A stretch of 64,000 nt of DNA from Pseudomonas sp. BGI-2 (GCF_004310295.1 NZ_SISB01000020.1:1-64000), one strand, 5' to 3'; numbered from the stretch's first letter, positions 53,916-63,784 are shown. Program-made: numbers and translations. The notes: generated by a model not told the origin, from the letters alone.

Positions 53916-54722
53916 ATGCTGCCTTACCCGCAGATCGACCCGGTGGCTCTGGCCATCGGTCCGCTGAAAATCCACTGGTACGGTCTGATGTACCTGATCG
54001 GCATCGGCGGCGCCTGGCTGTTGGCATCGCGCCGACTCAACCGCTTCGACCCGACCTGGACCAAGGAGAAACTCTCCGACATGGTCTTCTGGATGTCGAT
54101 GGGCGTTATCGTCGGCGGACGCCTGGGCTACGTGCTGTTCTACGATCTGAATGCTTATCTGGCCAACCCGACGCTGATTTTCGAGGTCTGGAAGGGCGGC
54201 ATGTCGTTCCACGGCGGCTTTATCGGCGTGATGCTGGCAGCGTTGTGGTTCGGTAAAAAGAACGGCAAGTCGTTCTTCCAGCTGATGGACTTCGTCGCAC
54301 CGATGGTGCCGATCGGCCTGGGTGCCGGGCGCATCGGCAACTTCATCAACGCCGAGTTGTGGGGCAAGGCGACCGACGTGCCGTGGGCGATGATTTTCCC
54401 GACCGATCCGGCGCAATTGGCGCGCCACCCGTCGCAGCTGTATCAGTTCGCGCTCGAAGGCGTGGCGCTGTTCGCCATTCTCTGGCTGTTCTCGCGCAAG
54501 CCGCGACCGACCATGGCGGTGTCCGGGATGTTCGCGCTGTTCTACGGCATCTTCCGTTTTATTGTGGAATTCGTTCGTGTACCGGACGCGCAACTGGGCT
54601 ATCTGGCCTGGAACTGGCTGACCATGGGCCAGGTACTTTGCATACCGATGATCGTCGGCGGGCTGTTCCTGATCTGGCTGGCGTATCACCGCGCCCCGGC
54701 AACTCCGGCGGCCGCTGTATAA
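53916..54722 (+). CDS. lgt: Prolipoprotein diacylglyceryl transferase
   Basis: A 268-residue inner-membrane enzyme that transfers diacylglycerol from phosphatidylglycerol to the conserved Cys of prolipoproteins. The Lgt signature [17 protein letters not shown] (about residues 137-153) and the [11 protein letters not shown] strand, with several membrane segments, are clear. It is upstream of thyA on the same strand, as in many proteobacteria. Confidence 0.96.
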   Translation: MLPYPQIDPVALAIGPLKIHWYGLMYLIGIGGAWLLASRRLNRFDPTWTKEKLSDMVFWMSMGVIVGGRLGYVLFYDLNAYLANPTLIFEVWKGGMSFHGGFIGVMLAALWFGKKNGKSFFQLMDFVAPMVPIGLGAGRIGNFINAELWGKATDVPWAMIFPTDPAQLARHPSQLYQFALEGVALFAILWLFSRKPRPTMAVSGMFALFYGIFRFIVEFVRVPDAQLGYLAWNWLTMGQVLCIPMIVGGLFLIWLAYHRAPATPAAAV

Positions 54723-54726
54723 ATTC

Positions 54727-54753
54727 GAACCCCGGGGTGACGACCCCGGGTTC
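54727..54753 (+). other. GC-rich stem-loop between lgt and thyA
   Basis: GAACCCCGGGG and CCCCGGGTTC form a stem with one bulged base around loop TGACGA. It is strong but lacks a T-run, and lies 17 bases before the thyA start, so it may influence thyA translation or lgt mRNA ends. Confidence 0.55.
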
Positions 54754-54770
54754 AAGGACACAGGTAACTC

Positions 54771-55742
54771 ATGAAGCAATATCTCGAACTGGTCGCCCAC
54801 GTCATCAAGAACGGCACCAAACAGGCCAACCGCACCGGCGTGAACACCATCAGCTTTCCGGGCGCGATGCTGCGTTATGACCTGAAAGAAGGTTTTCCGG
54901 CGATCACCACGCGCAAGATGGCCTTCAAATCAGCCATCGGCGAGATGTGTGGTTTTTTGCGTGGCGTGAACAACGCCGCGGAGTTCCGCGCGCTGGGCTG
55001 CAAGGTCTGGGACCAGAACGCCAACGAAAACGCGCAGTGGCTGGCCAACCCGTTCCGTCAGGGTGAAGACGACCTCGGTGAGATCTACGGCGTGCAATGG
55101 CGCAAATGGCCGGCGTACAAGCAGATTCCGGTCAGCAATAAAGCCGCCATCGAACAGACCCTGAGCCAGGGTTATCGTCAGATCGCCGAAGGCGAAGAAG
55201 ATGGTCGGGCTTACGTCGTTCTGTACAAGGCGATCGACCAGATCCGCCAGTGCGTCGATACCATCATCAAGGACCCGGGCAGCCGCCGCATCCTGTTCCA
55301 CGGCTGGAACGTCGCCCAGCTCGATGAAATGGCCCTGCCGCCGTGCCATCTGCTGTACCAGTTCCACCCGAATGTAGAGACCAAGGAAATCTCCCTGACC
55401 CTCTACATCCGCTCCAACGACCTGGGCCTGGGCACACCGTTCAACCTCACCGAAGGCGCTGCGCTGCTGAGCCTGATCGGGCGCCTGACCGGCTACACGC
55501 CGCGTTGGTTCACCTATTTCATCGGCGACGCCCACGTCTACGAAAACCATTTGGACATGCTGAACGAACAGCTCAAACGCGAGCCGTTCCCGATGCCGAA
55601 ACTGGTGATCAGCGACCGCGTGCCAGAGTTTGCCAAGACCGGTGAGTATCAGCCGGAGTGGCTGGAGTTGATCGAGCCGAGTGATTTCTCGCTGGAAGGT
55701 TACGAACACCACGCCCCAATGACCGCGCCGATGGCGGTTTAA
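54771..55742 (+). CDS. thyA: Thymidylate synthase (long form)
   Basis: A 323-residue ThyA that methylates dUMP to dTMP with methylenetetrahydrofolate. The catalytic cysteine is Cys192 in [11 protein letters not shown], and the dUMP-binding Arg is in [17 protein letters not shown]. Compared with the 264-residue E. coli enzyme it carries extra segments (for example [20 protein letters not shown]) and replaces the usual RSCD by RSND after the active site. It follows lgt with a hairpin between. Confidence 0.93.
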   Translation: MKQYLELVAHVIKNGTKQANRTGVNTISFPGAMLRYDLKEGFPAITTRKMAFKSAIGEMCGFLRGVNNAAEFRALGCKVWDQNANENAQWLANPFRQGEDDLGEIYGVQWRKWPAYKQIPVSNKAAIEQTLSQGYRQIAEGEEDGRAYVVLYKAIDQIRQCVDTIIKDPGSRRILFHGWNVAQLDEMALPPCHLLYQFHPNVETKEISLTLYIRSNDLGLGTPFNLTEGAALLSLIGRLTGYTPRWFTYFIGDAHVYENHLDMLNEQLKREPFPMPKLVISDRVPEFAKTGEYQPEWLELIEPSDFSLEGYEHHAPMTAPMAV

Positions 55743-55754
55743 GCCATAACACCA

Positions 55755-55857
55755 ACCAAATGTGGGAGCGGGCTTGCTCGCGAAGAGGGAGTGTCAGTCG
55801 ACAGAGATGTTGTCTGACACACCGCATTCGCGAGCAAGCCCGCTCCCACATTTGGTT
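55755..55857. repeat. REPIN, inverted pair (TGTGGGAGCGGGCTTGCTCGCGAA type)
   Basis: Arms CCAAATGTGGGAGCGGGCTT and its complement enclose GTGTCAGTCGACA ... TGTCTGACACACC. It lies between the convergent thyA and cadR genes. Confidence 0.9.
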
Positions 55858-55868
55858 ATGAGGTGTTC

Positions 55869-56318
55869 CTAGTGGCCGTGACTGCGGCCGACATGAGAAT
55901 GCTCCACCTCCGTCGCCACAACCCCGCCACTCACTTCCAGTCGCTGCAAAATCCCGCATTGATCAATATCCGGTCCTTCGCTGCAGCGTTGGCGCAGGTC
56001 GAGCAGTTGCGTCTGCAACGCCAGCAACCCGTCAATCCGCGCCTTCACGTGATAAATGTGCTCGTCGATCAACGCATTCACGCTTTCACACTGATCCTGC
56101 GGACTGTCGCGCAAGGCCAGCAGGCTGCGAATCTCCTCCAAGGTCATGTCGAGGGTGCGGCAATTGCGGATGAAGGTCAGGCGCTCGGCGTGGGCCTGGG
56201 TGTAGACGCGGTAGTTGCCGTCGCTGCGGGCCGGCTCCGGCAGCAGGTTTTCGCGCTCGTAGTAGCGGATGGTTTCCACGGCGCAGTCGGTGAGTTTCGC
56301 CAGTTCTCCGATCTTCAT
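55869..56318 (-). CDS. cadR: MerR-family Cd(II)/Pb(II)-responsive regulator CadR
   Basis: A 149-residue MerR-type regulator. The N-terminal HTH (MKIGELAKLTDCAVETIRYY) and dimerisation helix are standard; the metal-binding cysteines are Cys77, Cys112 and Cys121 (DSPQDQCES, LRQRCSEGPDIDQCG), and the C-terminus is His-rich (EHSHVGRSHGH), as in P. putida CadR. It represses, and on Cd or Pb activates, the divergent cadA promoter. The ATG at 56318 starts the HTH; an upstream frame is rejected. Confidence 0.94.
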   Translation of the reverse strand: MKIGELAKLTDCAVETIRYYERENLLPEPARSDGNYRVYTQAHAERLTFIRNCRTLDMTLEEIRSLLALRDSPQDQCESVNALIDEHIYHVKARIDGLLALQTQLLDLRQRCSEGPDIDQCGILQRLEVSGGVVATEVEHSHVGRSHGH

Positions 56319-56341
56319 GACGGCAATCTCCAAATAGGTGC

Positions 56342-56372
56342 TTGACCCTATAGTGGCTACAGGGTCTTTACT
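56342..56372 (+). promoter_or_regulatory. MerR-type cadA promoter and CadR operator
   Basis: -35 TTGACC (56342-56347) and -10 TTTACT (56367-56372) are separated by 19 bases, the over-long spacing typical of MerR-controlled promoters. The inverted repeat ACCCTATAG TGG CTACAGGGT (56345-56365, 8 of 9 pairs) lies between them and is the expected CadR site. Confidence 0.88.
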
Positions 56373-56403
56373 TGGCAACAGGCACCTTCATGGACGTAAC
56401 CCG

Positions 56404-58677
56404 ATGAGCGATTCCCTTCACACCCATAAACCCGAGGCTGATCACGATCACGATCACGATCACAGCCACAAGCTGCAGCCTGTGCAGAAACATGACCACG
56501 GCGGGCACGGGGACTCTTGCTGTTCATCCAAAGCGGCAGCACCTTCGCTGATCAAGTTGAGCGACAAGCCGACCGACGGCGCACGGCTGAGCAGCTTCCG
56601 CATCGACGCCATGGATTGCCCGACGGAGCAGACGCTGATCCAGAACAAACTGGGCAAGCTTGCGGGTGTGCAGCAACTGGAATTCAACCTGATCAATCGG
56701 GTACTGGGCGTGACCCATGACCTGCCAAGCACTGCGCCGATTATCGAGGCGATCAAGTCGCTGGGCATGGTGGCCGAACCGATGGAGCAGGGCGAAGAAG
56801 CGCCCGCGCCAATTCCCGAGAAAAAGCACTGGTGGCCCCTGGCGCTGTCCGGCGTGGGTGCGCTGGCTGCAGAAGTTATCCACTTCACCAACGCCGCACC
56901 GATGTGGGTGGTGGCAATCATCGCGCTGATTTCGATCCTCAGTGGCGGCCTCACCACTTACAAGAAAGGCTGGATCGCGCTCAAGAACCTCAACCTGAAT
57001 ATCAATGCGCTGATGAGCATCGCGGTGACTGGCGCGATCCTGATCGGCCAATGGCCGGAAGCGGCGATGGTGATGTTCCTGTTCACCGTGGCCGAGTTGA
57101 TCGAAGCCAAGTCGCTGGACCGGGCGCGCAACGCCATTGGCGGCTTGATGCAGATGACTCCGGAGCGGGCCACGGTGCAGCAAGCTGGCGGCAGTTGGGT
57201 CGAGCAAGACGTCAAAACCATTGAGCTCGGTGCGCGCGTGCGGGTTCGTCCCGGCGAGCGGATTGGCCTGGACGGCGAAGTGGTGTCGGGCAGTTCGACC
57301 ATCGATCAGGCGCCGATCACCGGCGAAAGCCTGCCGATCGAGAAGACGGTGGGCGATAAGGTCTTCGCCGGCACCATCAACCAGGCGGGCTCGCTGGAAT
57401 ACACCGTAACCGCCGCGGCGAATAACTCGACCCTGGCGCGGATCATCCACGCCGTGGAACAGGCCCAAGGCGCACGGGCGCCGACCCAGCGCTTCGTCGA
57501 TCAATTCTCGAAAATCTATACCCCGGCAGTGTTCATCTTTGCCCTGGCGGTGGCAGTGATTCCACCGTTGTTCATGGGAGCGCTGTGGTTCGACTGGATT
57601 TACCGGGCGCTGGTGTTGCTGGTGGTCGCCTGCCCATGTGCGCTAGTGATTTCCACCCCGGTGACCATCGTCAGCGGCCTTGCAGCGGCGGCGCGCAAAG
57701 GCATCCTGGTCAAGGGCGGTGTTTATCTGGAGGGCGGTTACAAGCTCGATTACCTGGCCCTGGACAAGACCGGCACCATTACTCACGGCAAACCGGTGCA
57801 GACCGATTATTTGTCGCTTGATCCAATCGCTGACGCAACCGCCCCGGCGATTGCAGCGGCGTTGGCCGGTCGCTCGGATCACCCGGTGTCGCTGGCCATC
57901 GCCAACGCGGCTGTGGATAAACAATTGGCGCCACTCATTGTGGATAACTTCGAAGCCTTGGCCGGTCGCGGTGTCCGCGGTGAAATCAACGGTCAGGTTT
58001 ACCATTTGGGCAACCACCGCTTGGTGGAAGAGCTGAATCTTTGTTCGCCCGAGCTGGAAGAACAACTGTTTGCACTGGAAAAACAGGGCAAGTCCGTAGT
58101 GTTGTTGCTCGACGCGTCCGGCCCACTGGCGCTGTTCGCCGTGGCGGATACGGTCAAAGAGTCCAGCCGCGAAGCGATCCAGCAACTGCACGATCTGGGC
58201 GTCAAAACCCTGATGCTGACCGGCGACAATATCCACACCGCTCAGGCGATTGCCGTGCAAGTCGGCATCGACGAGGCCAAGGGCGATCTTCTGCCGACTG
58301 ACAAGCTGCAAGCCATCGAAGCCCTTTATGCACAGGGCCATAACGTCGGCATGGTCGGCGACGGCATCAATGATGCGCCGGCGCTGGCCCGGGCCGAGAT
58401 CGGTTTTGCCATGGCCGCAGCCGGCACCGATACCGCCATCGAGACCGCCGATGTCGCCCTGATGGACGACGATCTGCGCAAGATCCCTGCGTTCATCCGC
58501 CTGTCGCGGCAGACCTCGATTATCCTCAAACAGAACATCGCCCTCGCTTTGGTCATCAAGGCGATCTTTCTTGGGGTAACCTTTGCCGGGATCGCCACCA
58601 TGTGGATGGCGGTGTTCGCCGACATGGGCGTGAGCCTGTTGGTGGTGTTCAACGGTTTGCGTCTGCTGCGCAAATAA
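56404..58677 (+). CDS. cadA: Heavy-metal P1B-type ATPase (Cd/Zn/Pb efflux)
   Basis: A 757-residue P1B-ATPase that exports Zn, Cd or Pb at the expense of ATP. The cytoplasmic N-terminus is His-rich (HDHDHDHDH at about 14-22) and contains a CC pair (39-40), then a metal-binding-like domain whose usual CxxC is replaced by MDCPTEQ (about 70-76). Membrane motif CPC at Cys410-Cys412, phosphorylated Asp454 in DKTGT and the TGES actuator loop (TGESLPIEK) are intact. The ATG at 56404 is preferred because it starts after the promoter; an in-frame upstream ATG at 56338 overlaps the operator. Confidence 0.95.
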   Translation: MSDSLHTHKPEADHDHDHDHSHKLQPVQKHDHGGHGDSCCSSKAAAPSLIKLSDKPTDGARLSSFRIDAMDCPTEQTLIQNKLGKLAGVQQLEFNLINRVLGVTHDLPSTAPIIEAIKSLGMVAEPMEQGEEAPAPIPEKKHWWPLALSGVGALAAEVIHFTNAAPMWVVAIIALISILSGGLTTYKKGWIALKNLNLNINALMSIAVTGAILIGQWPEAAMVMFLFTVAELIEAKSLDRARNAIGGLMQMTPERATVQQAGGSWVEQDVKTIELGARVRVRPGERIGLDGEVVSGSSTIDQAPITGESLPIEKTVGDKVFAGTINQAGSLEYTVTAAANNSTLARIIHAVEQAQGARAPTQRFVDQFSKIYTPAVFIFALAVAVIPPLFMGALWFDWIYRALVLLVVACPCALVISTPVTIVSGLAAAARKGILVKGGVYLEGGYKLDYLALDKTGTITHGKPVQTDYLSLDPIADATAPAIAAALAGRSDHPVSLAIANAAVDKQLAPLIVDNFEALAGRGVRGEINGQVYHLGNHRLVEELNLCSPELEEQLFALEKQGKSVVLLLDASGPLALFAVADTVKESSREAIQQLHDLGVKTLMLTGDNIHTAQAIAVQVGIDEAKGDLLPTDKLQAIEALYAQGHNVGMVGDGINDAPALARAEIGFAMAAAGTDTAIETADVALMDDDLRKIPAFIRLSRQTSIILKQNIALALVIKAIFLGVTFAGIATMWMAVFADMGVSLLVVFNGLRLLRK

Positions 58678-58693
58678 GCGATGAGGAAAGGGT

Positions 58694-59557
58694 GTGCTGA
58701 GTGCCGAGCTGAAGGCGTTTTACATGGTTGCCCGCTTGGGCAGCATTACCCTGGCGGCGAAAAAGCTCGGCCTGAGCCAGCCCACGGTGACCACGCAAAT
58801 CCGCAACCTGGAAAGTCAGTACTCGGTTGAACTGTTCTACCGTGGCGGCCGCCGCCTCAGCGTCAGCGATGAAGGCGCGCGGTTGCTGCCGATGGTCAAG
58901 GCGTTGTTGCAGCAGGAAGCGGACATCGAGTTTTTCCTGCGCAACAGCGGTCAGGTCCAGGGCACGCTGCGCATCGCCGCCACGGCGCCGTATTACATCC
59001 TCGATCTGGTGAAGACCTTCCGCGAGCGCCTGCCGCAGGTGGAGGTGTCGGTGGAGATCGGCAACTCCCAGCAGGTGCTGGAGGCGCTGGAGGATTATCG
59101 GGTCGACGTCGCCGCTTCCTCACAATTGCTCGACGATGCGCGACTGATTCGTCGGGTGCTCGGCAGCGATCCGCTGGTGTTGGCAGTGCATTGCAATCAT
59201 CCGCTGGCGGTCCACGACCATGTGCCGCTCAGTGCGTTGGCCGGGCATACCTTGTTGATGCGCGAGTCGGGCTCTACGACTCGGCGATTGACCGAAGAGT
59301 TGCTGGCCAGCGCCGGGGTGAGTTTCGGGCCGCTGCTGGAGATCGGCAGCCGTGAATCGATTCGTGAGGCGGTGCTGCGCAACATCGGCATCAGCATCAT
59401 CGCCCGGCAGGAAGTGCCGCATGATCCGCAACTGCGCGTGCTGACGATTGAGAATGCGCCGCAGATTCCCGAGTATTTGTACTGCCTCAAGGAACGCAAA
59501 GGCGCGCGGCTGCCGGCGGCGTTTCTGGGGTTGGCGCAGGAAATGGCCCCGGCCTAA
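58694..59557 (+). CDS. LysR-family regulator, probably of the 2-aminoethylphosphonate locus
   Basis: A 287-residue LysR-type regulator with an N-terminal HTH (AELKAFYMVARLGSITLAAKKLGLSQPTVTTQI) and a C-terminal effector domain. The start is GTG at 58694, preceded by GAGGAAAGG. Its position upstream of the phosphonate transporter genes suggests control of them in response to 2-aminoethylphosphonate, as for AepR-like regulators, but no binding site could be identified. Confidence 0.82.
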   Translation: MLSAELKAFYMVARLGSITLAAKKLGLSQPTVTTQIRNLESQYSVELFYRGGRRLSVSDEGARLLPMVKALLQQEADIEFFLRNSGQVQGTLRIAATAPYYILDLVKTFRERLPQVEVSVEIGNSQQVLEALEDYRVDVAASSQLLDDARLIRRVLGSDPLVLAVHCNHPLAVHDHVPLSALAGHTLLMRESGSTTRRLTEELLASAGVSFGPLLEIGSRESIREAVLRNIGISIIARQEVPHDPQLRVLTIENAPQIPEYLYCLKERKGARLPAAFLGLAQEMAPA

Positions 59558-59579
59558 AAGTTGTGGTGACTGGTCTGGC

Positions 59580-59652
59580 CTCTTCGCGGGCAAGCCTCGC
59601 TCCTACAGGGGAATGCGATCGACCTGTAGGAGCGAGGCTTGCCCGCGAAGGC
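59580..59652. repeat. REPIN, inverted pair (GAGGCTTGCCCGCGAAG type)
   Basis: Arms CTCTTCGCGGGCAAGCCTCG and its complement lie between the LysR gene and the transporter genes. Confidence 0.9.
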
Positions 59653-59790
59653 GTCGGGTCAGGCAGCGCAAGACTTGAACTCTTGAACCCAAATCCCTGA
59701 ATACCACTATCAGCCGTTTTTGCCTCACTGCCACATGACCGACGCATTACAAATCTAGGATGGCTCTCATCTGCTTGATGAGGCCCGTCC

Positions 59791-60867
59791 ATGAACCACT
59801 CGATCGCAACTGCCCTGACCAACCCCGGCGCCCCGATGAAAGTGCGCGGCGTGCAGAAACGCTTTGGCGCCTTCACCGCGCTGGACAACGTATCTCTCGA
59901 CGTCGCCGCCGGTGAACTGGTGTGCCTGCTGGGCCCGTCGGGCTGTGGCAAGACCACCTTGCTGCGCTGCATCGCCGGTCTGGAGAAACAAGACAGCGGC
60001 GAGTTGTACCTCGGCGATCGCGACGTTTCCCACCTGGCACCCCAGGCTCGGGACTACGGCATTCTGTTTCAGTCCTACGCGCTGTTCCCCAATCTCACCG
60101 TCGAAGCGAACATCGCCTACGGCCTCGCGGGCAGTGGTCGCGAAGAAGTGCGCCAGCGCGTCGGTCAGATGCTGGAACTGGTCGGCCTGATCGGCAGTGA
60201 GAAAAAATACCCCGGCCAATTGTCTGGCGGCCAACAGCAGCGTGTCGCGCTGGCTCGGGCATTGGCGCCGGCACCTTCGTTGCTGCTGCTCGACGAACCG
60301 ATGTCGGCCCTCGACGCCCGGGTCCGCGAGCATCTGTGCACCGAACTGCGCCAACTGCAGCGCAACCTTGGCGTCACCACCCTGATGGTCACCCACAATC
60401 AGGACGAAGCCATGCTGATGGCCGACCGCATCGCCGTGATGAACAATGGCAAGGTTGAGCAGTACGCCACGCCGCAGGAAATCTACGACCGTCCGGCAAC
60501 GCCGTTTGTGGCGGAGTTCGTCGGCCAAGGCAATTGGCTGCCGTTCCGCCGCAGCAGCGACAGCCACGCTCAGGTCGGCGGGATGAGCATGCGACTGGCG
60601 GATGGCAGCGCTAAAACGACGTCGGGCCGCCTGTTCTGTCGCCCCGAAGCGATCAACGTCAACCCGCCTGTGCATGAAGAAAATCTGTTCCCGGCGAAGG
60701 TTCGTGAAATCACCTTCCTCGGCAACCGCTGCCGCATGAGCTTCGAACTCGATCAACTGCCAGGCCATGCATTGCTGGCGGAACTCGCGCCGGAAGCCAT
60801 GCCGCGCCTCGGAGCCCAGCAGATCATGGTCGCCTTGCCACCGCGCAGCCTGCAGGTGTTTGCCTGA
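59791..60867 (+). CDS. phnT2: Putative 2-aminoethylphosphonate ABC transporter ATP-binding protein
   Basis: A 358-residue ATPase with Walker A GPSGCGKTT (about 49-57), signature LSGGQQQR, Walker B LLLLDEPMSALD, H-loop VTHNQDEAM and a C-terminal TOBE domain (about 290-355). Named from the TIGRFAM PhnT2 group (also called AepV). Its stop overlaps the start of the permease gene by one base. Confidence 0.88.
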   Translation: MNHSIATALTNPGAPMKVRGVQKRFGAFTALDNVSLDVAAGELVCLLGPSGCGKTTLLRCIAGLEKQDSGELYLGDRDVSHLAPQARDYGILFQSYALFPNLTVEANIAYGLAGSGREEVRQRVGQMLELVGLIGSEKKYPGQLSGGQQQRVALARALAPAPSLLLLDEPMSALDARVREHLCTELRQLQRNLGVTTLMVTHNQDEAMLMADRIAVMNNGKVEQYATPQEIYDRPATPFVAEFVGQGNWLPFRRSSDSHAQVGGMSMRLADGSAKTTSGRLFCRPEAINVNPPVHEENLFPAKVREITFLGNRCRMSFELDQLPGHALLAELAPEAMPRLGAQQIMVALPPRSLQVFA

Positions 60868-62591
60868 TGAGCGCGAACATCGCGCTGCCGATACCGCACA
60901 AGCAGGTTCGGCAGACCTCCCGTGCCGAGATCGGCGACCGGGTGTTCGTGGTCGGTGGCAAAGTCCTTTTACTGGTGCTGCTCGGCATCGCGGTGTTGAT
61001 GCCGTTGCTGGCGATCTTCTGGCGTGGTTTCAGTTCCGAAGCCGGGCAGGGTGGTGGCCTGGCCGCTGCACGAGAGCTGGTGACCAGTGCGAACTTCCAC
61101 TGGCTGCTCGGCAATAGCCTGAAAGTTTCCCTCAGCGTTGCGGCGATTGTCGTTCCGCTGGCTTACCTGTTTGCCTACGCGCTGCAACGCACCTTGATTC
61201 CGGGCAAAGGCATCTGGCGTGGGATGTCACTGTTGCCACTGATGGCGCCGTCGATGTTGCCGGGTATTGCGCTGGTTTATCTGTTCGGCAATCAGGGCAT
61301 GTTGCGCGGTTTGCTCTCGGACAATATCTACGGCTTCTGGGGCATTGTTCTGGGCGAGGTCATCTACACCTTCCCACACGCTTTGATGATTCTGCTGTCG
61401 GCGTTGTCGCTGGCGGATGCGCGACTCTTCGATGCGGCCTCCAGCATGGGCGCCAGTCCGGCGAAAGCTTTCCGTAGCATCACCTGGCCGGCGACGCGTC
61501 AGGCTGTGTTCGCGGCGTTCTGTCTGGTGTTCACCCTGACCATCACTGACTTCGGTGTGCCTGTGGTGGTCGGTGGCGATTATCAAGTACTGGCGCTGGA
61601 AGCCTACAAAGCAGTGGTCGGTCAGCAACAATTCGGCCGCGGCGCATTGATCGGCATGGTGCTGTTGCTGCCGGCACTGTTCAGTTTTGCGGTCGATGCC
61701 TGGTTGCGTCGGCGTCATGGCGATTCCATGAGTGGCCGGGCTCAGGTGTTTCAACCGGCGCCGTCGAAGCTGCGTGATGGCTGCTACCTGGCGATCGTGT
61801 TGCTGATCTGCGCGGTGTTGCTGCTGGTGTTCGGCATGGCGGTGTACTCGTCGCTGGTGAAATTCTGGCCGTACAACCTGTCGCTGTCGCTCAACCATTA
61901 TCAGTTCAACGACACGGCGGGCGGTGGCTGGCTGGCCTACGGCAACAGCGTGAAGATGGCCCTGTGCACGGCGTTGATCGGCAGCGTGCTGATCTTCACC
62001 GGCGCCTACCTGATGGAAAAAACCAAGGGTCAGCGCGGGTTGAATCTGACCCTGCGCATGCTCAGTTTCGTACCGATGGCGGTGCCGGGTCTGGTGCTGG
62101 GCCTGGGTTACGTCTTCTTCTTCAACCTCACCGGCAACCCGCTGCATGTGCTCTACGGCACCATGACCCTGCTGGTGGTCTGCACCATTGCTCACTATTT
62201 GACCACCGCGCAAATGACCGCCACCACCGCGCTGCGCCAACTCGATGCGGAGTTCGAAGCCGCCGCGCTGTCGCTCAAGGCGCCGCTGTATCGGCACTAC
62301 CTGCGCGTCACCGTGCCGATCTGCCTGCCGGCATTGCTGGACATCGTGCGCTACCTGTTCGTCTCGGCCATGACCACCGTTTCGGCGGCGATCTTTCTTT
62401 ACAGCCCGGACACCATCCTCGCGGCGGTGGCGGTGTTGAACATGGACGACGCCGGCAATGTCGGCGGCGCGGCGGCGATGTCGACCCTGATTCTGTTCAC
62501 CTCGGCGGGCGTGTCCCTGCTGCTGGCCTGGGCCTCGCGCGGTTTGTTGCGCCGCTCCCAAGCCTGGCGACAGACCGCGCCTGGCAATTGA
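60867..62591 (+). CDS. phnU2: Putative 2-aminoethylphosphonate ABC transporter permease (two-domain fusion)
   Basis: A 574-residue permease carrying two BPD-transporter domains in one chain (about 60-290 and 335-570), each with its EAA-like loop (DAASSMGASPAKAFRSITWP; EAAALSLKAPLYRHYLRVTVP), in place of two separate permease subunits. This matches the PhnU2/AepW type. Starts at the phnT2 stop with one-base overlap. Confidence 0.9.
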   Translation: MSANIALPIPHKQVRQTSRAEIGDRVFVVGGKVLLLVLLGIAVLMPLLAIFWRGFSSEAGQGGGLAAARELVTSANFHWLLGNSLKVSLSVAAIVVPLAYLFAYALQRTLIPGKGIWRGMSLLPLMAPSMLPGIALVYLFGNQGMLRGLLSDNIYGFWGIVLGEVIYTFPHALMILLSALSLADARLFDAASSMGASPAKAFRSITWPATRQAVFAAFCLVFTLTITDFGVPVVVGGDYQVLALEAYKAVVGQQQFGRGALIGMVLLLPALFSFAVDAWLRRRHGDSMSGRAQVFQPAPSKLRDGCYLAIVLLICAVLLLVFGMAVYSSLVKFWPYNLSLSLNHYQFNDTAGGGWLAYGNSVKMALCTALIGSVLIFTGAYLMEKTKGQRGLNLTLRMLSFVPMAVPGLVLGLGYVFFFNLTGNPLHVLYGTMTLLVVCTIAHYLTTAQMTATTALRQLDAEFEAAALSLKAPLYRHYLRVTVPICLPALLDIVRYLFVSAMTTVSAAIFLYSPDTILAAVAVLNMDDAGNVGGAAAMSTLILFTSAGVSLLLAWASRGLLRRSQAWRQTAPGN

Positions 62592-62639
62592 TTCCCTGCT
62601 CCTCAACCCGAAAGCCTTCAACTCAAACAGGAAAAGATC

Positions 62640-63665
62640 ATGTTCAAGCCCCTGGCCCTGGCCGCTGCTGTCCTCACCGCTTTCAGCCTGAACGCCTTCG
62701 CGGCGCAAACCGAGTTGACGGTGTACACCGCCCTCGAAGCCGAACAACTGAAGACCTATAAAGAAGCCTTCGAAAAAGCCAACCCGGACATCGAGATCAA
62801 GTGGGTGCGCGATTCGACCGGCATCATCACCGCCAAGCTGCTGGCCGAAAAAGCCCGCCCGCAGGCTGATGCGGTCTGGGGCCTGGCGGCCTCAAGCCTG
62901 GCGATTCTCGATCAGCAAGGCATGCTGCAAAGCTATGCGCCGAAGGACCTGGGCAAGATCGGCGGCAACTACCGCGATGCGGCCAACCCGCCAGCCTGGG
63001 TCGGCATGGACGTCTGGGCCGCGACCATTTGCTTCAACACGGTTGAAGCCGAAAAGCAGGGTTTGACCAAACCTGTGAGCTGGCAGGACCTGACCAAGCC
63101 TGAGTACAAAGGCAAGATCGTGATGCCGAACCCGGCCTCGTCCGGCACCGGTTTCCTCGACGTCAGCGCCTGGCTGCAAACCTTCGGCGAGAAGCAGGGC
63201 TGGCAGTACATGGACGACCTGCACCAGAACATCGGCCAGTACGTTCACTCCGGTTCCAAGCCGTGCAAGCTGGCGGCAGCGGGTGAGTTCCCGATCGGTA
63301 TTTCCTTTGAATACCCGGCCGTTCAGTTGAAACGTCAGGGCGCGCCGCTGGACATCATCCTGCCGAAGGAAGGCCTGGGCTGGGAGATCGAAGCGACCGC
63401 TGTGATCAAGGGCACACCGCATGAAGAGGCGGCAAAGAAGCTGGCTGACTTCTCGGCAAGTCCTGCGGCGATGGAGCTTTATAAGGAGAACTTCGCGGTG
63501 CTCGCTCAGCCTGGCATCGCCAAGCCGCAGACCGAATTGCCTGCGGATTATGAGCAGCGTTTGATCAAGAACGACTTTGCCTGGGCGTCGAAGAATCGCG
63601 ACGAGATCCTGACCGAATGGCGCAAGCGTTATGACGGCAAGTCCGAGAAAGTGGTTGCCAAGTAA
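62640..63665 (+). CDS. phnS2: Putative 2-aminoethylphosphonate ABC transporter binding protein
   Basis: A 341-residue periplasmic iron/phosphonate-type binding protein with a signal peptide (residues 1-21, ending NAFA) and mature TELTVYTALEAEQLKTYKEA, WVRDSTGIITAKLLAEKARP. It should deliver 2-aminoethylphosphonate (PhnS2/AepX type). Starts 48 bases after the permease gene with AGGAAAAG upstream. Confidence 0.88.
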   Translation: MFKPLALAAAVLTAFSLNAFAAQTELTVYTALEAEQLKTYKEAFEKANPDIEIKWVRDSTGIITAKLLAEKARPQADAVWGLAASSLAILDQQGMLQSYAPKDLGKIGGNYRDAANPPAWVGMDVWAATICFNTVEAEKQGLTKPVSWQDLTKPEYKGKIVMPNPASSGTGFLDVSAWLQTFGEKQGWQYMDDLHQNIGQYVHSGSKPCKLAAAGEFPIGISFEYPAVQLKRQGAPLDIILPKEGLGWEIEATAVIKGTPHEEAAKKLADFSASPAAMELYKENFAVLAQPGIAKPQTELPADYEQRLIKNDFAWASKNRDEILTEWRKRYDGKSEKVVAK

Positions 63666-63688
63666 GATTTCCATCGGCTGACAGGGCC

Positions 63689-63761
63689 CCTTCGCGGGCA
63701 AGCCTCGCTCCTACAGGGATACGCGTTCCCCTGTAGGAGCGAGGCTTGCCCGCGAAGGCGG
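63689..63761. repeat. REPIN, inverted pair (GAGGCTTGCCCGCGAAG type)
   Basis: Arms CTTCGCGGGCAAGCCTCGCT and its complement lie between phnS2 and the next gene of the locus. Confidence 0.9.
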
Positions 63762-63784
63762 CTTCGAATTCAGGGCAAAACTTC

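Noticed and set aside
54727..54753. Hairpin before thyA as a folate- or nucleotide-sensing riboswitch
   Set aside because: A simple single stem with no conserved riboswitch junctions.
61227..62747. Long minus-strand open frame across the phosphonate permease
   Set aside because: Antisense to a clear two-domain permease; highly Arg/Gln/His-rich, low complexity.
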